Part shown: in pieces, positions 1 to 10,297 of the stretch
Layout: every line of letters starts with the position of its first letter
How positions within the stretch are numbered: position 1 is the stretch's first letter
Assembly: GCA_000697355.1 (NCBI GenBank)
Contig: JNEN01001225.1
Coordinates: forward strand, 62,001-126,000
Length of the DNA: 64,000 nt
Direction of reading: 5' to 3'
DNA from: Syncephalastrum monosporum B8922
Taxonomy: Eukaryota > Mucoromycota > Mucoromycetes > Mucorales > Syncephalastraceae
The notes under the pieces: model-generated
What the model was told of the DNA's origin: nothing
Databases searched by the model: none
What the model saw: the letters and a program-made list of their open reading frames with translations, nothing else
Translations under genes and position numbers: made by a program

Positions 1-487
1 CTCCTGCTCGCTGGCGGGGACCTTGGAGATCTTTCCGTCCCGGTAGACAAACGAGCCCGAGATCTGCTTGAACTCGAGATAGCGGGTGACATCGGTATGA
101 GTCAAGAAGCGCACGATCTCGCCGTTGGCCATCATGAACTTGGGGATAAGGTCAATGTTGTAGTCTCTGTCGCGACCCTTGACAGGCGCTTCCTGGCCGG
201 GACGGAATTTGGCATACAGCTGCATAACAGTCCAAGTCAGTCTCTTTCATCTCTGCAACCCGATGCCTTTTCAAGTATGTACCTGGGACAGGTTCAGCGA
301 GGCCGAGTCACCGCCGTAATAGCTGTTGCGGTCCATGTGGAGCACCTTCTTGCCTTCGACCGAAAAGATACCCGAGAGGATACACTCGGTCAAGCCGGTG
401 CCGAGAACAATGATGTCGTATTGGTCATTCTACATTAGAGTTGATTTAGCTTCTTGGCATCCGAGATGATGACGGCAATCTTACCAT
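1..487 (-). CDS. GDI1: Rab GDP-dissociation inhibitor, partial (runs off left edge)
   Basis: Extracts GDP-bound Rab GTPases from membranes and recycles them through the cytosol. Exons are complement(1..219, 283..429, 485..487). The joined N-terminus starts [18 protein letters not shown] and continues with the dinucleotide-fold-like VLGTGLTEC loop and the [16 protein letters not shown] segment that are hallmarks of GDI/REP proteins, followed by [12 protein letters not shown]. About 122 residues of a family normally near 445 are present; the rest lies left of the window. The first coding exon is just the ATG: a GT donor follows at once and a 55-nt intron separates it from codon 2. The read-through frame has an in-frame TAG just before exon 2, which supports the intron. 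Identity is confident; the one-codon exon is inferred from splice signals and the family N-terminus. Confidence 0.93.
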
Positions 488-1027
488 GGTGAGCAAAAAG
501 TAATAGAAAGTGTGAAGAGTTCGAAAGAAGTGTAGCAAGGAGGGGGTACATGAACCAAACGCTTAAATAGTAATAATGTGGGGACACCAAAAACGCCAAC
601 GCTGAACGTGTCAAATGTTCAGGGGCCACACATTATTCGACAGCCGGATAATGCGCAGTGTTGTCAAACACGTGGTCTCTAATTCTTGCTGTCAACATGC
701 TCTCCTCTGGATCCGACGGTCGCGCGTCTATGCATTTGTTGTAGTTATGAAATCCGTGCCATCAAACAGAATAAAGATTATTGCGCTTCGAGTGCATAAG
801 ACGTAATGTATGTCTTATTTGCGTCCTATATTTGACTGGAAGGTCGACAACAACTGACATGGCCAACGACAAATAAATAGACACACAACGGGCCGTTGAC
901 GATGATGAGAAAAAAAAAAAGATACAAAAGGGACTTCTGCTAGCCTTTTTTTTTATTTTTTTTTCCTTTCACTTTCAGGCTTTCCATCCACCCTTCTTGT
1001 AGGCTTTCTTCTTTGAGAGTATCGATT
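488..1027. promoter_or_regulatory. Divergent intergenic region, GDI and orphan gene
   Basis: About 540 bp between two outward-facing starts. It holds A-rich and T-rich runs around 909-962, typical of nucleosome-poor fungal promoters. No gene is seen. Confidence 0.5.
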
Positions 1028-2428
1028 ATGAAGTTGAGCAACCGCAATACGCGACGCTACCGCATGTACATTGGCAAGAGTAACTGGATTAATCTCAGTG
1101 AAAAAGCAACGGAAGATCTGCTCCGAATCTACGAAGAAGGCAAAGCAACGCGATATGAGCTGGCGCCAGGCCTCGCCTTGGATATCATGCCGGACGATGT
1201 TGACTGCAATACAAAGAACACGGGCCTCCCACGACTCATGCGCGCCGACTTGCGGTATGAAGACGGCGACGAAGGTCAGACGCAGCAGACACTCTCTAGC
1301 TACGTCAAGTCTCTCTTGGAAGAGCAAGGTATCTTGGATGCGTTCGCGCCTGTCAAGTACCAAGGTGACCCATCGCTGCCACGCGTGACAGAGATATCGA
1401 CCCATCGGCACCTCAGCATGGTTCCAGCCCCTGTAGCCATGACGCGCCGTGCGAGCCGTTCATCAAGCTCTTCGAGCCAGACGACACCGCTTGCATCTGA
1501 GCAGACGTCGCCGACCATGCGGAAAAGGCGGTCGACTCTAATACGACGTGCTAAAGCAGCGCCCACGAGAAAATCGAACCAGCGACCTTGGCCCGCGACT
1601 TCCTCTTCTGGCCCGTCGCTCGACATTGCAGGCTCGTCCCACTCCACCGCCCTTGTAGAAACAATATCGGCCGCAGTGGATGCTGCTGCTGCTGCTGCTG
1701 CTGCCGCTGCTGCGGCTGATATAGGTGTTGCTACCTCAGGTGTTACCGAAACGACTGGTGAATTGGCCACTGTGAACGAGGCACAGCAGCACAATCAACA
1801 CCATCATCATCCTCACAAAGACACACACTCCTATTTCTCTTCAGCGGCTTCGTCACTCTATACGAGTCCGCACATGCTTGGGCCAACGGTTGACCACAAC
1901 GCAGGCAGTAATGACAACAGCACGGTGAACAGCTGGTCGGACCGGCATGCTCACTCGCGAGGTCTGTTTCGCCGTACCACCGACACCTCGACAGCAGCCG
2001 CCATTGGGCTTCATTTTGAGCAGGAGGCCATACTCAATGCAGAGGAAGGGCAGCAAGGCAGTCTACTTATGCATCACCATTCGGCTGCTGCTGCTGCTGC
2101 TGCTGCTGAATCCGAGCCCACCACGCCTTGGCTGTGGCACGACCCAGCGCAACACCATCACCACCATCATCACAATACCGCTCATAGCAGTAGCGCCCAG
2201 CATTCCCTTACCGGTCCTTATTTCCCGAACCAACCCGTCTATCTCCACCACATCCCTTATTCTCTTGAGAATTTTTCGCAACAAGGATCGATGCACTTGA
2301 TTCAACACCAGCCGTCCTATCAAACCACGCCTGACGAAGACAGGAGTACTGGCTCGTCGCTGGCGGAAGGCAAACCCGAAGACAACCAGGACCGTCCTGA
2401 TGACTCGCCAAACAACTCAACACACTAG
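1028..2428 (+). CDS. Unknown low-complexity protein with poly-Ala and poly-His tracts
   Basis: A single-exon ORF of 466 codons beginning at the first ATG (MKLSNRNTRRYRMYIG). Residues 1 to about 130 look like a folded module of mixed composition. The rest is disordered, rich in Ser, Thr, Gln and His, with an alanine run from about residue 218, a second one near residue 353, and histidine runs near 258 and 375. The repeats use nearly pure GCT and CAC/CAT codons, so they are codon microsatellites. Such composition is common in fungal transcriptional regulators, but no DNA-binding domain is seen and I do not recognise the N-terminal module. There is no signal peptide or membrane segment. Function unknown. 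Confidence 0.7.
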   Translation: MKLSNRNTRRYRMYIGKSNWINLSEKATEDLLRIYEEGKATRYELAPGLALDIMPDDVDCNTKNTGLPRLMRADLRYEDGDEGQTQQTLSSYVKSLLEEQGILDAFAPVKYQGDPSLPRVTEISTHRHLSMVPAPVAMTRRASRSSSSSSQTTPLASEQTSPTMRKRRSTLIRRAKAAPTRKSNQRPWPATSSSGPSLDIAGSSHSTALVETISAAVDAAAAAAAAAAAADIGVATSGVTETTGELATVNEAQQHNQHHHHPHKDTHSYFSSAASSLYTSPHMLGPTVDHNAGSNDNSTVNSWSDRHAHSRGLFRRTTDTSTAAAIGLHFEQEAILNAEEGQQGSLLMHHHSAAAAAAAAESEPTTPWLWHDPAQHHHHHHHNTAHSSSAQHSLTGPYFPNQPVYLHHIPYSLENFSQQGSMHLIQHQPSYQTTPDEDRSTGSSLAEGKPEDNQDRPDDSPNNSTH

Positions 2429-3620
2429 CATGAATCATCATACTTTCAATTGTTGAATATCGATGGCAAGCTTTCAATAATAATAACAAACACGTGTTAA
2501 CGATCCAAATGTTGACATGACCGTGCTCCTCTCTCTGACCCAACCCCGAGGAACGATGAACATATTATAATGTTGATCATCTGTCCTCGAATCACACGCG
2601 CGTGGAAATGAGCATCCAGTACGTGCCCTCCTGTTGTAGGGGCAGGGTTGCTACAAGAATAAAATTTACAGATGCACACCATCATGTGGTCGTCTTCTTC
2701 ATATCACGTCATACTGATAGCATTTTCCACGATGCCCCGGACCCTACGATGCTTGCTTCTTCGTGCTTATATGTACCATGCTTATGATTGTTATGAGCTC
2801 ACGCTAGTTAGTGTATATACTCTATATACATTTCGTCGCAATCAAGACGCGGGGTACGACACACACCTTGAGAATCCATTCAAAACGTGTTTTCCCAGTG
2901 TTTTGGGCCGCTTACCAAATGTTTTTGCATCGAACATGGTAATTTAAATAAAGACACACGTGAACAAGCTTGCTGCTGCGCGCACGGACATCCTATTTCA
3001 CAAGCTCATCTTGATACTAGCCTGTCGAAAAAGGAGGTGTGGTTTCCCGATCTTCCCTGAACGCCGCGCTATTTTTGCCCTTCATCCACTTTTACTTCCC
3101 TTTGATGGTACACTCTTTTATCCATCCCATCAGAATAACATTGCCAATTCCAGTCATGTTTATTTTATGGGCATGCATGACACCAGCATCACACGCAACG
3201 GCAAATTTTGGTTCGATGGGTTTGAATGAGATCATCAATAAAGGCATTGTTTTCTCTCACGATCATGCCATCTTCTCCTGATATGCACCCGTTGGTAGGC
3301 ATTTCGGCCCACGTATCGACGATTCGAGAATTTGAATTGATGGCCCCAGCTGACCATACCAGATTCAAAGCAATCTCATGGACCCGACCGTAGGGAGCGA
3401 TGAGCGATCAAAACTGACGTAAAAGCCTGTTTGTACGCAGCGGTCGACGCATCTCCACTATCAGAGCACAGGGGTGAAATAAATTGTGTATGTAGATTGT
3501 ATAGTGCCCAAAATGAATGCTATTCGAGAAGTGTATGAGTGGGAGTACGTACTATGGAGTACGTGCATAGCCGTATGGACGGCAAGCTATATAAATATAT
3601 ACAATGTGAAGCCGAAAGCT
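2429..3620. other. Intergenic, nothing recognised
   Basis: About 1.2 kb between the 3' end of the orphan gene and the 3' end of REV1. Short ORFs here are AT-rich and lack coding character; the segment probably holds the two convergent 3' UTRs. Confidence 0.5.
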
Positions 3621-6600
3621 TCACTCGAGACCCAGCTTGCAATGGTACAGTCTCTCTACCTCGTTCAGTACGTCCTTTTTTAGGGTGCTTACGAGCTGCG
3701 GCCACGCTGTTGTGTGTTTTCCGTCTGATAACCAAACAAGGAAAGCAAGGACCAGCCGCGCCTGCTCCAGATGCTTGGCCCTCACCAAGTCCATCACGTA
3801 CTGATGAACAACGTCTGCGTCTTCCTGCTCAGGCCCTACCGGAAACGCCGCCATCCACTCACGCAGGGCATGCCTTACGCCTTGAATGTCGCGATGCCCC
3901 AAGAGCTGGGGAGCATCGAGGCTGGGTAGATCTACACTAGGGACTGGCTCGTCCATAAGCTAGTGAAAAGAGGATAAATAAAGCGTTCACATTACAGGAT
4001 TTGTACACATACCTTGTTCCGGGCCTGCTGGAAATGCGCGTCGCCTGTTCTTCGTTCCTCAGCCGCTCTGGCTCGTCTATAGTCCGCCATGATCTCCCGC
4101 TGCATCTCTATTGTGGGTCAGCGTCTGAAAACTGTACAAAAAAGTTCCCCTCGCCGGGTGGGAGGGGGGGTTACCCTACCTGGAGGTAGATCGTTCCAAA
4201 AATCGCAATCCCATGGCATGCGTTCGCGTTCTGGCTTTTTCGATCGCTCGGCAGCGGTGCGAGGCGTCGTCGAACCAAAGAGCTGCGTCAGCGTAGTGGG
4301 AGGTGCACCTCCTGCTACTGCTTTGCGCTTGCGACCCCGACGACTCGGTGAAGGCGAGGGTGAGGGTGAAGGCGGCGGAAGTGGTACCCGTGTTGCGTGC
4401 GTCTCTGGACGGGGCTGCGCTTCCGGTGACGGATGGACTTGGGGTGGTGGAGACTGTGGAGCAGATAGCTCGGGTGTGTGTCGCTTGTTCTTAGCAGCTG
4501 CGCTATACGCCTCCAACACCTGCTGCCGCATCCCGCTGGGAAGAGATAAAAGGGAGTCAGGATCCAGCTGTGACCAGGGCGGCAGTTCAGGCATTTGGGA
4601 AAACAGAGGGCCTTGTGTGCCTGGTGGTCGAGTGGCTGCTGATGACTGCGGCGGAGGCGGATTGGGTGGCGAGGGAATATCACGCGGCGCAGGCGGGCGT
4701 GCATCAGTGGGTTCGGATGCAGAAGTGAAGATCAAATCGTGAGTGGCGCGTAGTTCTTGCTGGACGTTTGGCGGAAGCTCGTCAAAAACAGACTTGTCAA
4801 CGGTCATTTTAGATCGCGGAGCTACCGGCGGTGGCATAGCCGGAGGAACATGTGTCGTCGAAGCGGCGGGTAACTCTGGAGGAGGAGATGGTCGCGTTTC
4901 TAACGCCGGTTTTTCTGACGGCGCTTTCGAAGATGTCCTTGTAAACTTGAGAATACCTTGCATGGCTGTCCAAAGGTAAGTTTCCGTTCTACATTCGTGC
5001 CACGCATACATACCTTTCTGCGCCTTGTTGCCGTCATCTTCGAGCTTTTGCATTTGGATGCCAAGGCCTACCCCGTGTTAAATCGCACTTGGCCATACTT
5101 CCACCCGCTCTTACCTCGAATATCTTCGATATGAAACCGAAACGTGCTGAGCATAGCATAGACATGTTGATGGATTATTTCAGGGTCGTCTGTGGCTTGA
5201 GCGAGCGTTGTTGATTTGGAAAAACTGTCGCATTCACCACAACCAAGGTGCTTGCTTGCTTCCCCTGCATCCAGGCGTCTTCGTAGCACCTGTCTTGTGC
5301 GTCAGGAATACGTTGGCATAGACCTGCTGCTGTGATTACCTTCAGTGTGACATTCTTTGCCAATTTCTGAATATTTTTGAGACGTTCGCTGATCTCTTGA
5401 GAGAGACCTTGAACAAAGCTCTGTCAAAATAGATTAGGTGATGTCTTTTTGTACTAAGCTTGACGCTTACTTTAACTTGATCATCTGTCTCAAAACGCAC
5501 GCCCCACTGTTACGAGATTGAGTATGCAGCAAACCTATACATGCGCGACTTACATTGACTTCTGCGCTGACCGACTGCCGGGGTCGTTCTGTATTCAAGG
5601 GTCGTTTGTCTATACCGCGCGCGAAGTTATAAAGTGTCTGGCCCTGTTTGGGCCCAAAACGTCGTTGTAGCTCGCCGAGCGTAACGTGACTGAGCTGCTC
5701 AAGCGTAGCCACACCGAGTTCTTCTAGTTTTTCTTCCATGGCATAGCCTACGCCTGGCAAATCCCGGACGTCTTGCTCGGCAAGGAAAGCGGATAGGTCG
5801 CAATTCAAGGTATTAAACTGCCCACACGGCTTGGCTTTTTTGGTAGCCAGCCGTGCTAGCAAGATGTTTTGACCAATGCCGATACTCGCTTCGCAGCCGG
5901 TCGCATCGCGAATCATATCCCGAATCTCGCGTGCGAGAGCATCCTCTTGGCCCGCATTGGATTGCGTCACGTGTGAGGCGACCTCCATGAGAGCCTCGTC
6001 GACGCTGACGGCCTGGATGACATCCGCGTATGAGAAGAGGATCTCGTAAAAGGCTTCGGAAATGGCACGGTATTTTTCAAACTCATAGGGTATGACCTGC
6101 AACTCAGGACATTTCTGCTTCGCCGCGCCAATGTGCATGCCGTTATAAATGCCATACTCACGAGCGATATAATTGCAGGACGCTATGTCGCTCGATGAGT
6201 TACCCTTGATGCCGCGGCCGTGCGACACAGCGACGGGTTTGTCTCTGAGATGCGGACGATCGAGCAGCCCGACCGAGGCAAAGAAGCAATCAAAGTCAAC
6301 ATGCCTAGAGAATAAAGCATTAGGAGCATCCACCTTGATGAAAACAGACATACATACATAACCACACGATGACCATCCAGCTGCTGACGCTTTCGTGCGC
6401 CGGTTGGATCCGAGCCGTCAGGAAATTTCTGCTCCATCTTGCGTACAATTTCTCTGAGCTCGGCCTTCCAGGTGGACAGGTGGTGGAGGCGCGATGAGCT
6501 GTAGAACTTCTTGATGAAGTTTGGGTTCACTGTCGTGTTTTCGCGGGCCCACTCATTGGCGAGCAGCGCTGCATTCAAGTCCTTTCCGGACGGAGATCTC

Positions 6601-7387
6601 GGTTCGGTGGACACAGCACGGGTGGTTTGCTCAGTGACATCGTCGTCTGTGTTGCTGGGGCTTGTCGGGATAGGATAATCATGGACAGGTGTCACATTGG
6701 CAGACTCTTCGCGGATAGGCGAGCCTTCGATCGTTTCTTCCGGAGATGCTTGACTGAGTGTTTCTTCTTGGTTCTGTCGCTCTGCATTGGATTCATGCGT
6801 ATCCCTGGTTTTCGCAAATGAAAGTGCAGATTGGTCTGTGTTGCGAGGTACAACGCGGTATTTGCTCCAGGGCAACAAACGCTTTGCTTGGATGCTCTCG
6901 ACGACCCACTCGGGCTTGACAACCTTGTAGGACCTATAAAAAGATCAGTATCGAATACGACAGGATAATTGAAGAGCTTACCTAAATTCTTTCATCTTGG
7001 CATTCGTCAAGTTGGACGCCACAATATGTGTGACACAAGATTTCATCACTTACATAAACCAACAACGTTAATGCAGTTCGCGTCTCCATTTGGGTGACTT
7101 ACAATAATGCTGATAATCACCGCCATATTCGATAATGAGTCTTCTGAGTTCGCTCTGAGGAGGCGTAGTGTATCCGTTGATATAAATGGAGAGGTTGGCG
7201 AAGATGGGAGGGTGCTCCTGACTGGCATGGCTCTCACTAAAGAATGCATAATATCAGTTTATATTTGGGTGAGAAAAGAGGAAATAACTTGCATGAGGCG
7301 TTCTTGATCTTTGAGCTTGGCCCGTTTGTTTTGCATGTACTTGCGAAATTCACCAAACTTGATGGCGCCATAGGGATTGTCTGCCAT
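3621..7387 (-). CDS. REV1: DNA repair polymerase REV1 (Y-family dCMP transferase)
   Basis: Inserts dCMP opposite abasic and bulky lesions and scaffolds polymerase zeta in translesion synthesis. Twelve exons: complement(3621..3959, 4013..4107, 4180..4965, 5014..5067, 5115..5289, 5340..5420, 5471..5506, 5554..6304, 6358..6933, 6982..7048, 7103..7232, 7289..7387), giving 1062 residues. Domains in order: an N-terminal motif and BRCT (about 1-120, with IYINGYT and VVKPEWVVESI), a linker, the Y-polymerase core from about 290 (MHVDFDCFFASVG and, near 390, SVDEALME, so the metal-binding Asp/Glu are kept), a little finger with CDSFSKST and ATDDPEIIH, three ubiquitin-binding motifs near 717, 796 and 915 (the last one DLPPEMQREI crosses an exon joint), and the C-terminal polymerase-interaction domain (about 960-1062). 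It is divergent from the STIMATE-like gene across 185 bp. Very confident. Confidence 0.95.
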
Positions 7388-7572
7388 GGCGGATGTGGCT
7401 CGCACTCACATGTAGCACGCTTCTTGTTGTCTTTGCTTTTTTTGCTGCGTAAAAGAGAGATCATAATCTCCGCTTTGAAGTTAGTGCGAATATAGACGGG
7501 GCTGATGGTTCTTGCTGACCTTTGCCAAGTCGTCTTCCTTCCGTTCCAATTTTTTTCTTTTCTCCCTTCATA

Positions 7573-8682
7573 ATGTTAAGTCTACGCGGACCGCCTCCTC
7601 CTCCTCCCCCAGAAGACGACGATGCCGAAGCAGGCTGCAAGCTCATGGACTCATTTGCCATCTTTATTCAACTATGCCTCGCAGCCGCTGCATTCTCTAC
7701 CTTGATCATTAAGCGGCACCGGGAACACCCCCAGCGACCCGTGCGCATATGGTACGACACACCTCAGAGCAGATAGAGTCCATGGACTGATAGAATCATA
7801 CGTAGGGGGTTCGATGTGAGCAAACAGCTAGTCGGTGGTATCGTGATCCACAGTCTGAACGTCATCGCATCCTATTTATCCGGTGGCAGTCTCGAGGGCC
7901 AAGGAAGTAACCCATGCGTCTGGTAAGTGACATATCTGTTTCTAGGAAGCTGTCATCTCATATCATATCCCCATGATAGGTACTTTTTGAATATCTTTGT
8001 CGACACAACCCTCGGCGTCGGTATTTTGTGGGGCATCCTTAAAGGCTTCCAGTACCTGCTGATCGACAAACTGAGACTGTCTGGCTTCCAAAGTGGTGTC
8101 TATGGTGACCCGCCACTGAAGAAGCAGTTCAAGCGCTGGGGAAAGCAGCTCGCCGTCTACTGTGCCGGTCTAATTCTCATGAAACTCATCGTTGTCGCCC
8201 TGTTCCATCTGTGTCCTTGGTTGTCTGACTTTGGTCGATGGGTTCTGCGGTGGACCATGGGCGACTACAAGCTCCAGGTCGTCTTTGTTATGCTCATGTA
8301 AGTGAATAAGAGAAAGGTGAGTGAGTGAACTGGATATTCATGCTCTGCCAGATTTCCACTTGTGATGAACATCATCCAGTTCTGGATTGTCGACACGATT
8401 GTCAAGCACAAAACAGACAAGGACACGATCTGCTTGGCCCATGATGAAGAGGAGGATATGCTCATCACTGACGACGAGGATGATGAGGACCGTGCACGGC
8501 TTCTAAGTGATGAGACACCGTCTCCCAAACCACAGCACACCTACCACCACCATCAGGAAGAGCGACCCCCCTCACCCGAAGACGAACTGTTTCTTTCTAC
8601 ATCCCAATCCAATCATAGTCTGCATGAACTCGAACCTTCCTCACGTCAACAGCAGCAACAGCACGCACACCCATCACCTTGA
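7573..8682 (+). CDS. STIMATE/TMEM110-family membrane protein
   Basis: Exons 7573..7751, 7806..7922, 7980..8297 and 8352..8682 give 314 residues. The protein has several membrane segments: FAIFIQLCLAAAAFSTLII near residue 30, then regions around GGIVIHSLNVIASY, FVDTTLGVGILWGI, LILMKLIVVALF and VFVMLIFPLVMNIIQFW. The order and the W/GFDVSKQ, NPCVWYFLN and VYGDPP motifs match the family of human STIMATE (an ER protein that supports STIM1 at ER-plasma membrane contacts) and yeast YPL162C (vacuolar membrane). The N-terminus carries seven prolines and the C-terminus is acidic, then His/Gln-rich. Ca2+-entry function is known for the animal protein only; the fungal role is not established. Confidence 0.85.
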
Positions 8683-8749
8683 TATTAGATACCCGCTCAC
8701 TTTTTTTTTCTCCTTGTGAATTTTCTTGTTACTCCACTTTCTATGTATT

Positions 8750-10175
8750 CTAAATCATAATGCTTGCCAAGATGGCTAGCAGAGCCACACCCATGCTAGG
8801 AAGCACGTGTTGAGAGGAATTGTCCATCATATCGGCACTGTCGTCGACAGAGAGCTCTCGGCTCCCGTCCTCTTCTTCCAAATTGCTTAGGATGGCCACC
8901 GGGTTTTGGCCTTGGACGTAGCCGGTCGTGTTGAAAGAGAACTTGTCGCTGACATACTCGAGTCCCTCGGCAGCTGTAGAAAAATCAATGAGTGAGCTTG
9001 ACTTGTTACTTCACAATTTCTAGGCTAGGCTCGACTTACTCTTTTTATACGGCTTGGGGTCATTGAGGCATCCGTCCATGCGTACAGCTGTGTAGCCTTC
9101 CTCATCCACCGCGCGTAGTACATGTGGCACAGCAGGCAAAGATCCCGAGCCGGGGATATCATACTGGATGGAAATAAAAGAGCCCTTGGCGTCGTAGGTA
9201 TCTTTCTGATGGCGGAATGCGCGGCGGTATACATCCTCAATCTCTGGGCCCGATTTATGGACATAGTCCAGACTGTCGAGGTTGTAATCGACCAAAATAA
9301 AGCCAAGGTCATGCATAATGTGTTCCGTCCGGGTATCTTCCTTGTCGCCGTGATGGAGGCGCACATATTTGGGTGCTACCTGGATCAGCGTTTGAATTTT
9401 GCGCGCATTGGTAATGATATCCTGCCGAATCTCGTCGTCGCTCATGTCTTCTTGTGCACGGTATGTCATGCCAATCAAGTGGCCGGCGTTGTACATGTTT
9501 TGGACAACCATGGCGTACTGTTGCTCGTACAGCCACGTCGCGTTGATGAAGAAGTTGGCGCGTGTCTGGGCATCATTCAACTGGCGAACAATCCGAGCTG
9601 TCGCATCACTGGGCCCTTCGCTCTATATCAAAAGATGAATAAATAGCCGTCGCGCTTCATCCATTGAATACTTGCATAAGTCAGGGCAATCTGTGCGTGC
9701 GTGCGGCAGCCTGTGATCTGCGGTACAGGGGGAAGCGAATCGTCTTCCACTGGCGTTGCCTCCTTTACGATAGGCAGATCTGAAAATCCTTATTGAGCTT
9801 TGGGGAACCATAACCGTACACTCTTTACCATTTTGGCCGTCCGGGGAGGAGGTGGATGTGGGCGTACTATCAAGATCTTCCAGCATTGAAAGCGCGTGGT
9901 TCTCATCCATAGTCTCGGTTTCCGGACCCGACGTGTTGGATTGACTCTCGTTGACGTTCTCTCCCAGAATGGCAGTAGAAGATAAAGCAGCTGTAGGTTC
10001 ACCGTCGTTCGGAACAGCCAAAGACGCAGGTAGATTTTCACCCTCCAAAGCAGCGGAAGCTGCTAACGCGACAGAAACAAAGGCAAACGAAGCTGGCAAA
10101 TATAAGCTTTTGAGCCATACATGCCTTGAGACTATACCTACTGGAAGCGACAAGAAGTACTCTATGCAGTCGCAT
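8750..10175 (-). CDS. GPI-anchored chitin-deacetylase-like protein, predicted inactive
   Basis: Exons complement(8750..8973, 9040..9622, 9676..9788, 9829..10092, 10142..10175), 405 residues. The N-terminus is a signal peptide (MRLHRVLLVASTSFAFVSVA); the start is set by a 49-nt intron because the main exon has no ATG in frame. A Ser/Thr-rich stretch follows, then a carbohydrate-esterase-4 NodB fold (about 150-330). The C-terminus is an unstructured acidic tail and a final hydrophobic segment (VALLAILASIMI), the pattern of a GPI signal. Chitin deacetylases convert wall chitin to chitosan, but here the five NodB motifs are changed: TYDDGPS reads TYSEGPS, HTxxH reads TYRAQ, RPPYG reads RLHHG, and the late LxH reads IQY. 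One intron (9623..9675) has a GC donor. It is probably a wall protein with a binding or structural role. Family assignment confident; inactivity is inference. Confidence 0.85.
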
Positions 10176-10297
10176 TGTTCATAGAAGAAAGCTCCGGTAT
10201 GGAAAAAAAAAAGGAGCCAGAAACTGACCCATTTTGCATTTTATAATAACTAATTTTCCGTATAGAAGTTGCGATTTCAATTACATTGCACACATGA

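Noticed and set aside
7461..7661. Minus-strand ORF with Ser/Gly runs upstream of REV1
   Set aside because: Antisense to the first exon of the STIMATE-like gene; joining it to REV1 would need a 29-nt intron.
10092..10153. Non-ATG (TTG) start of the deacetylase-like gene
   Set aside because: A 49-nt intron joins an upstream ATG exon (10142..10175) that gives a good signal peptide in frame.
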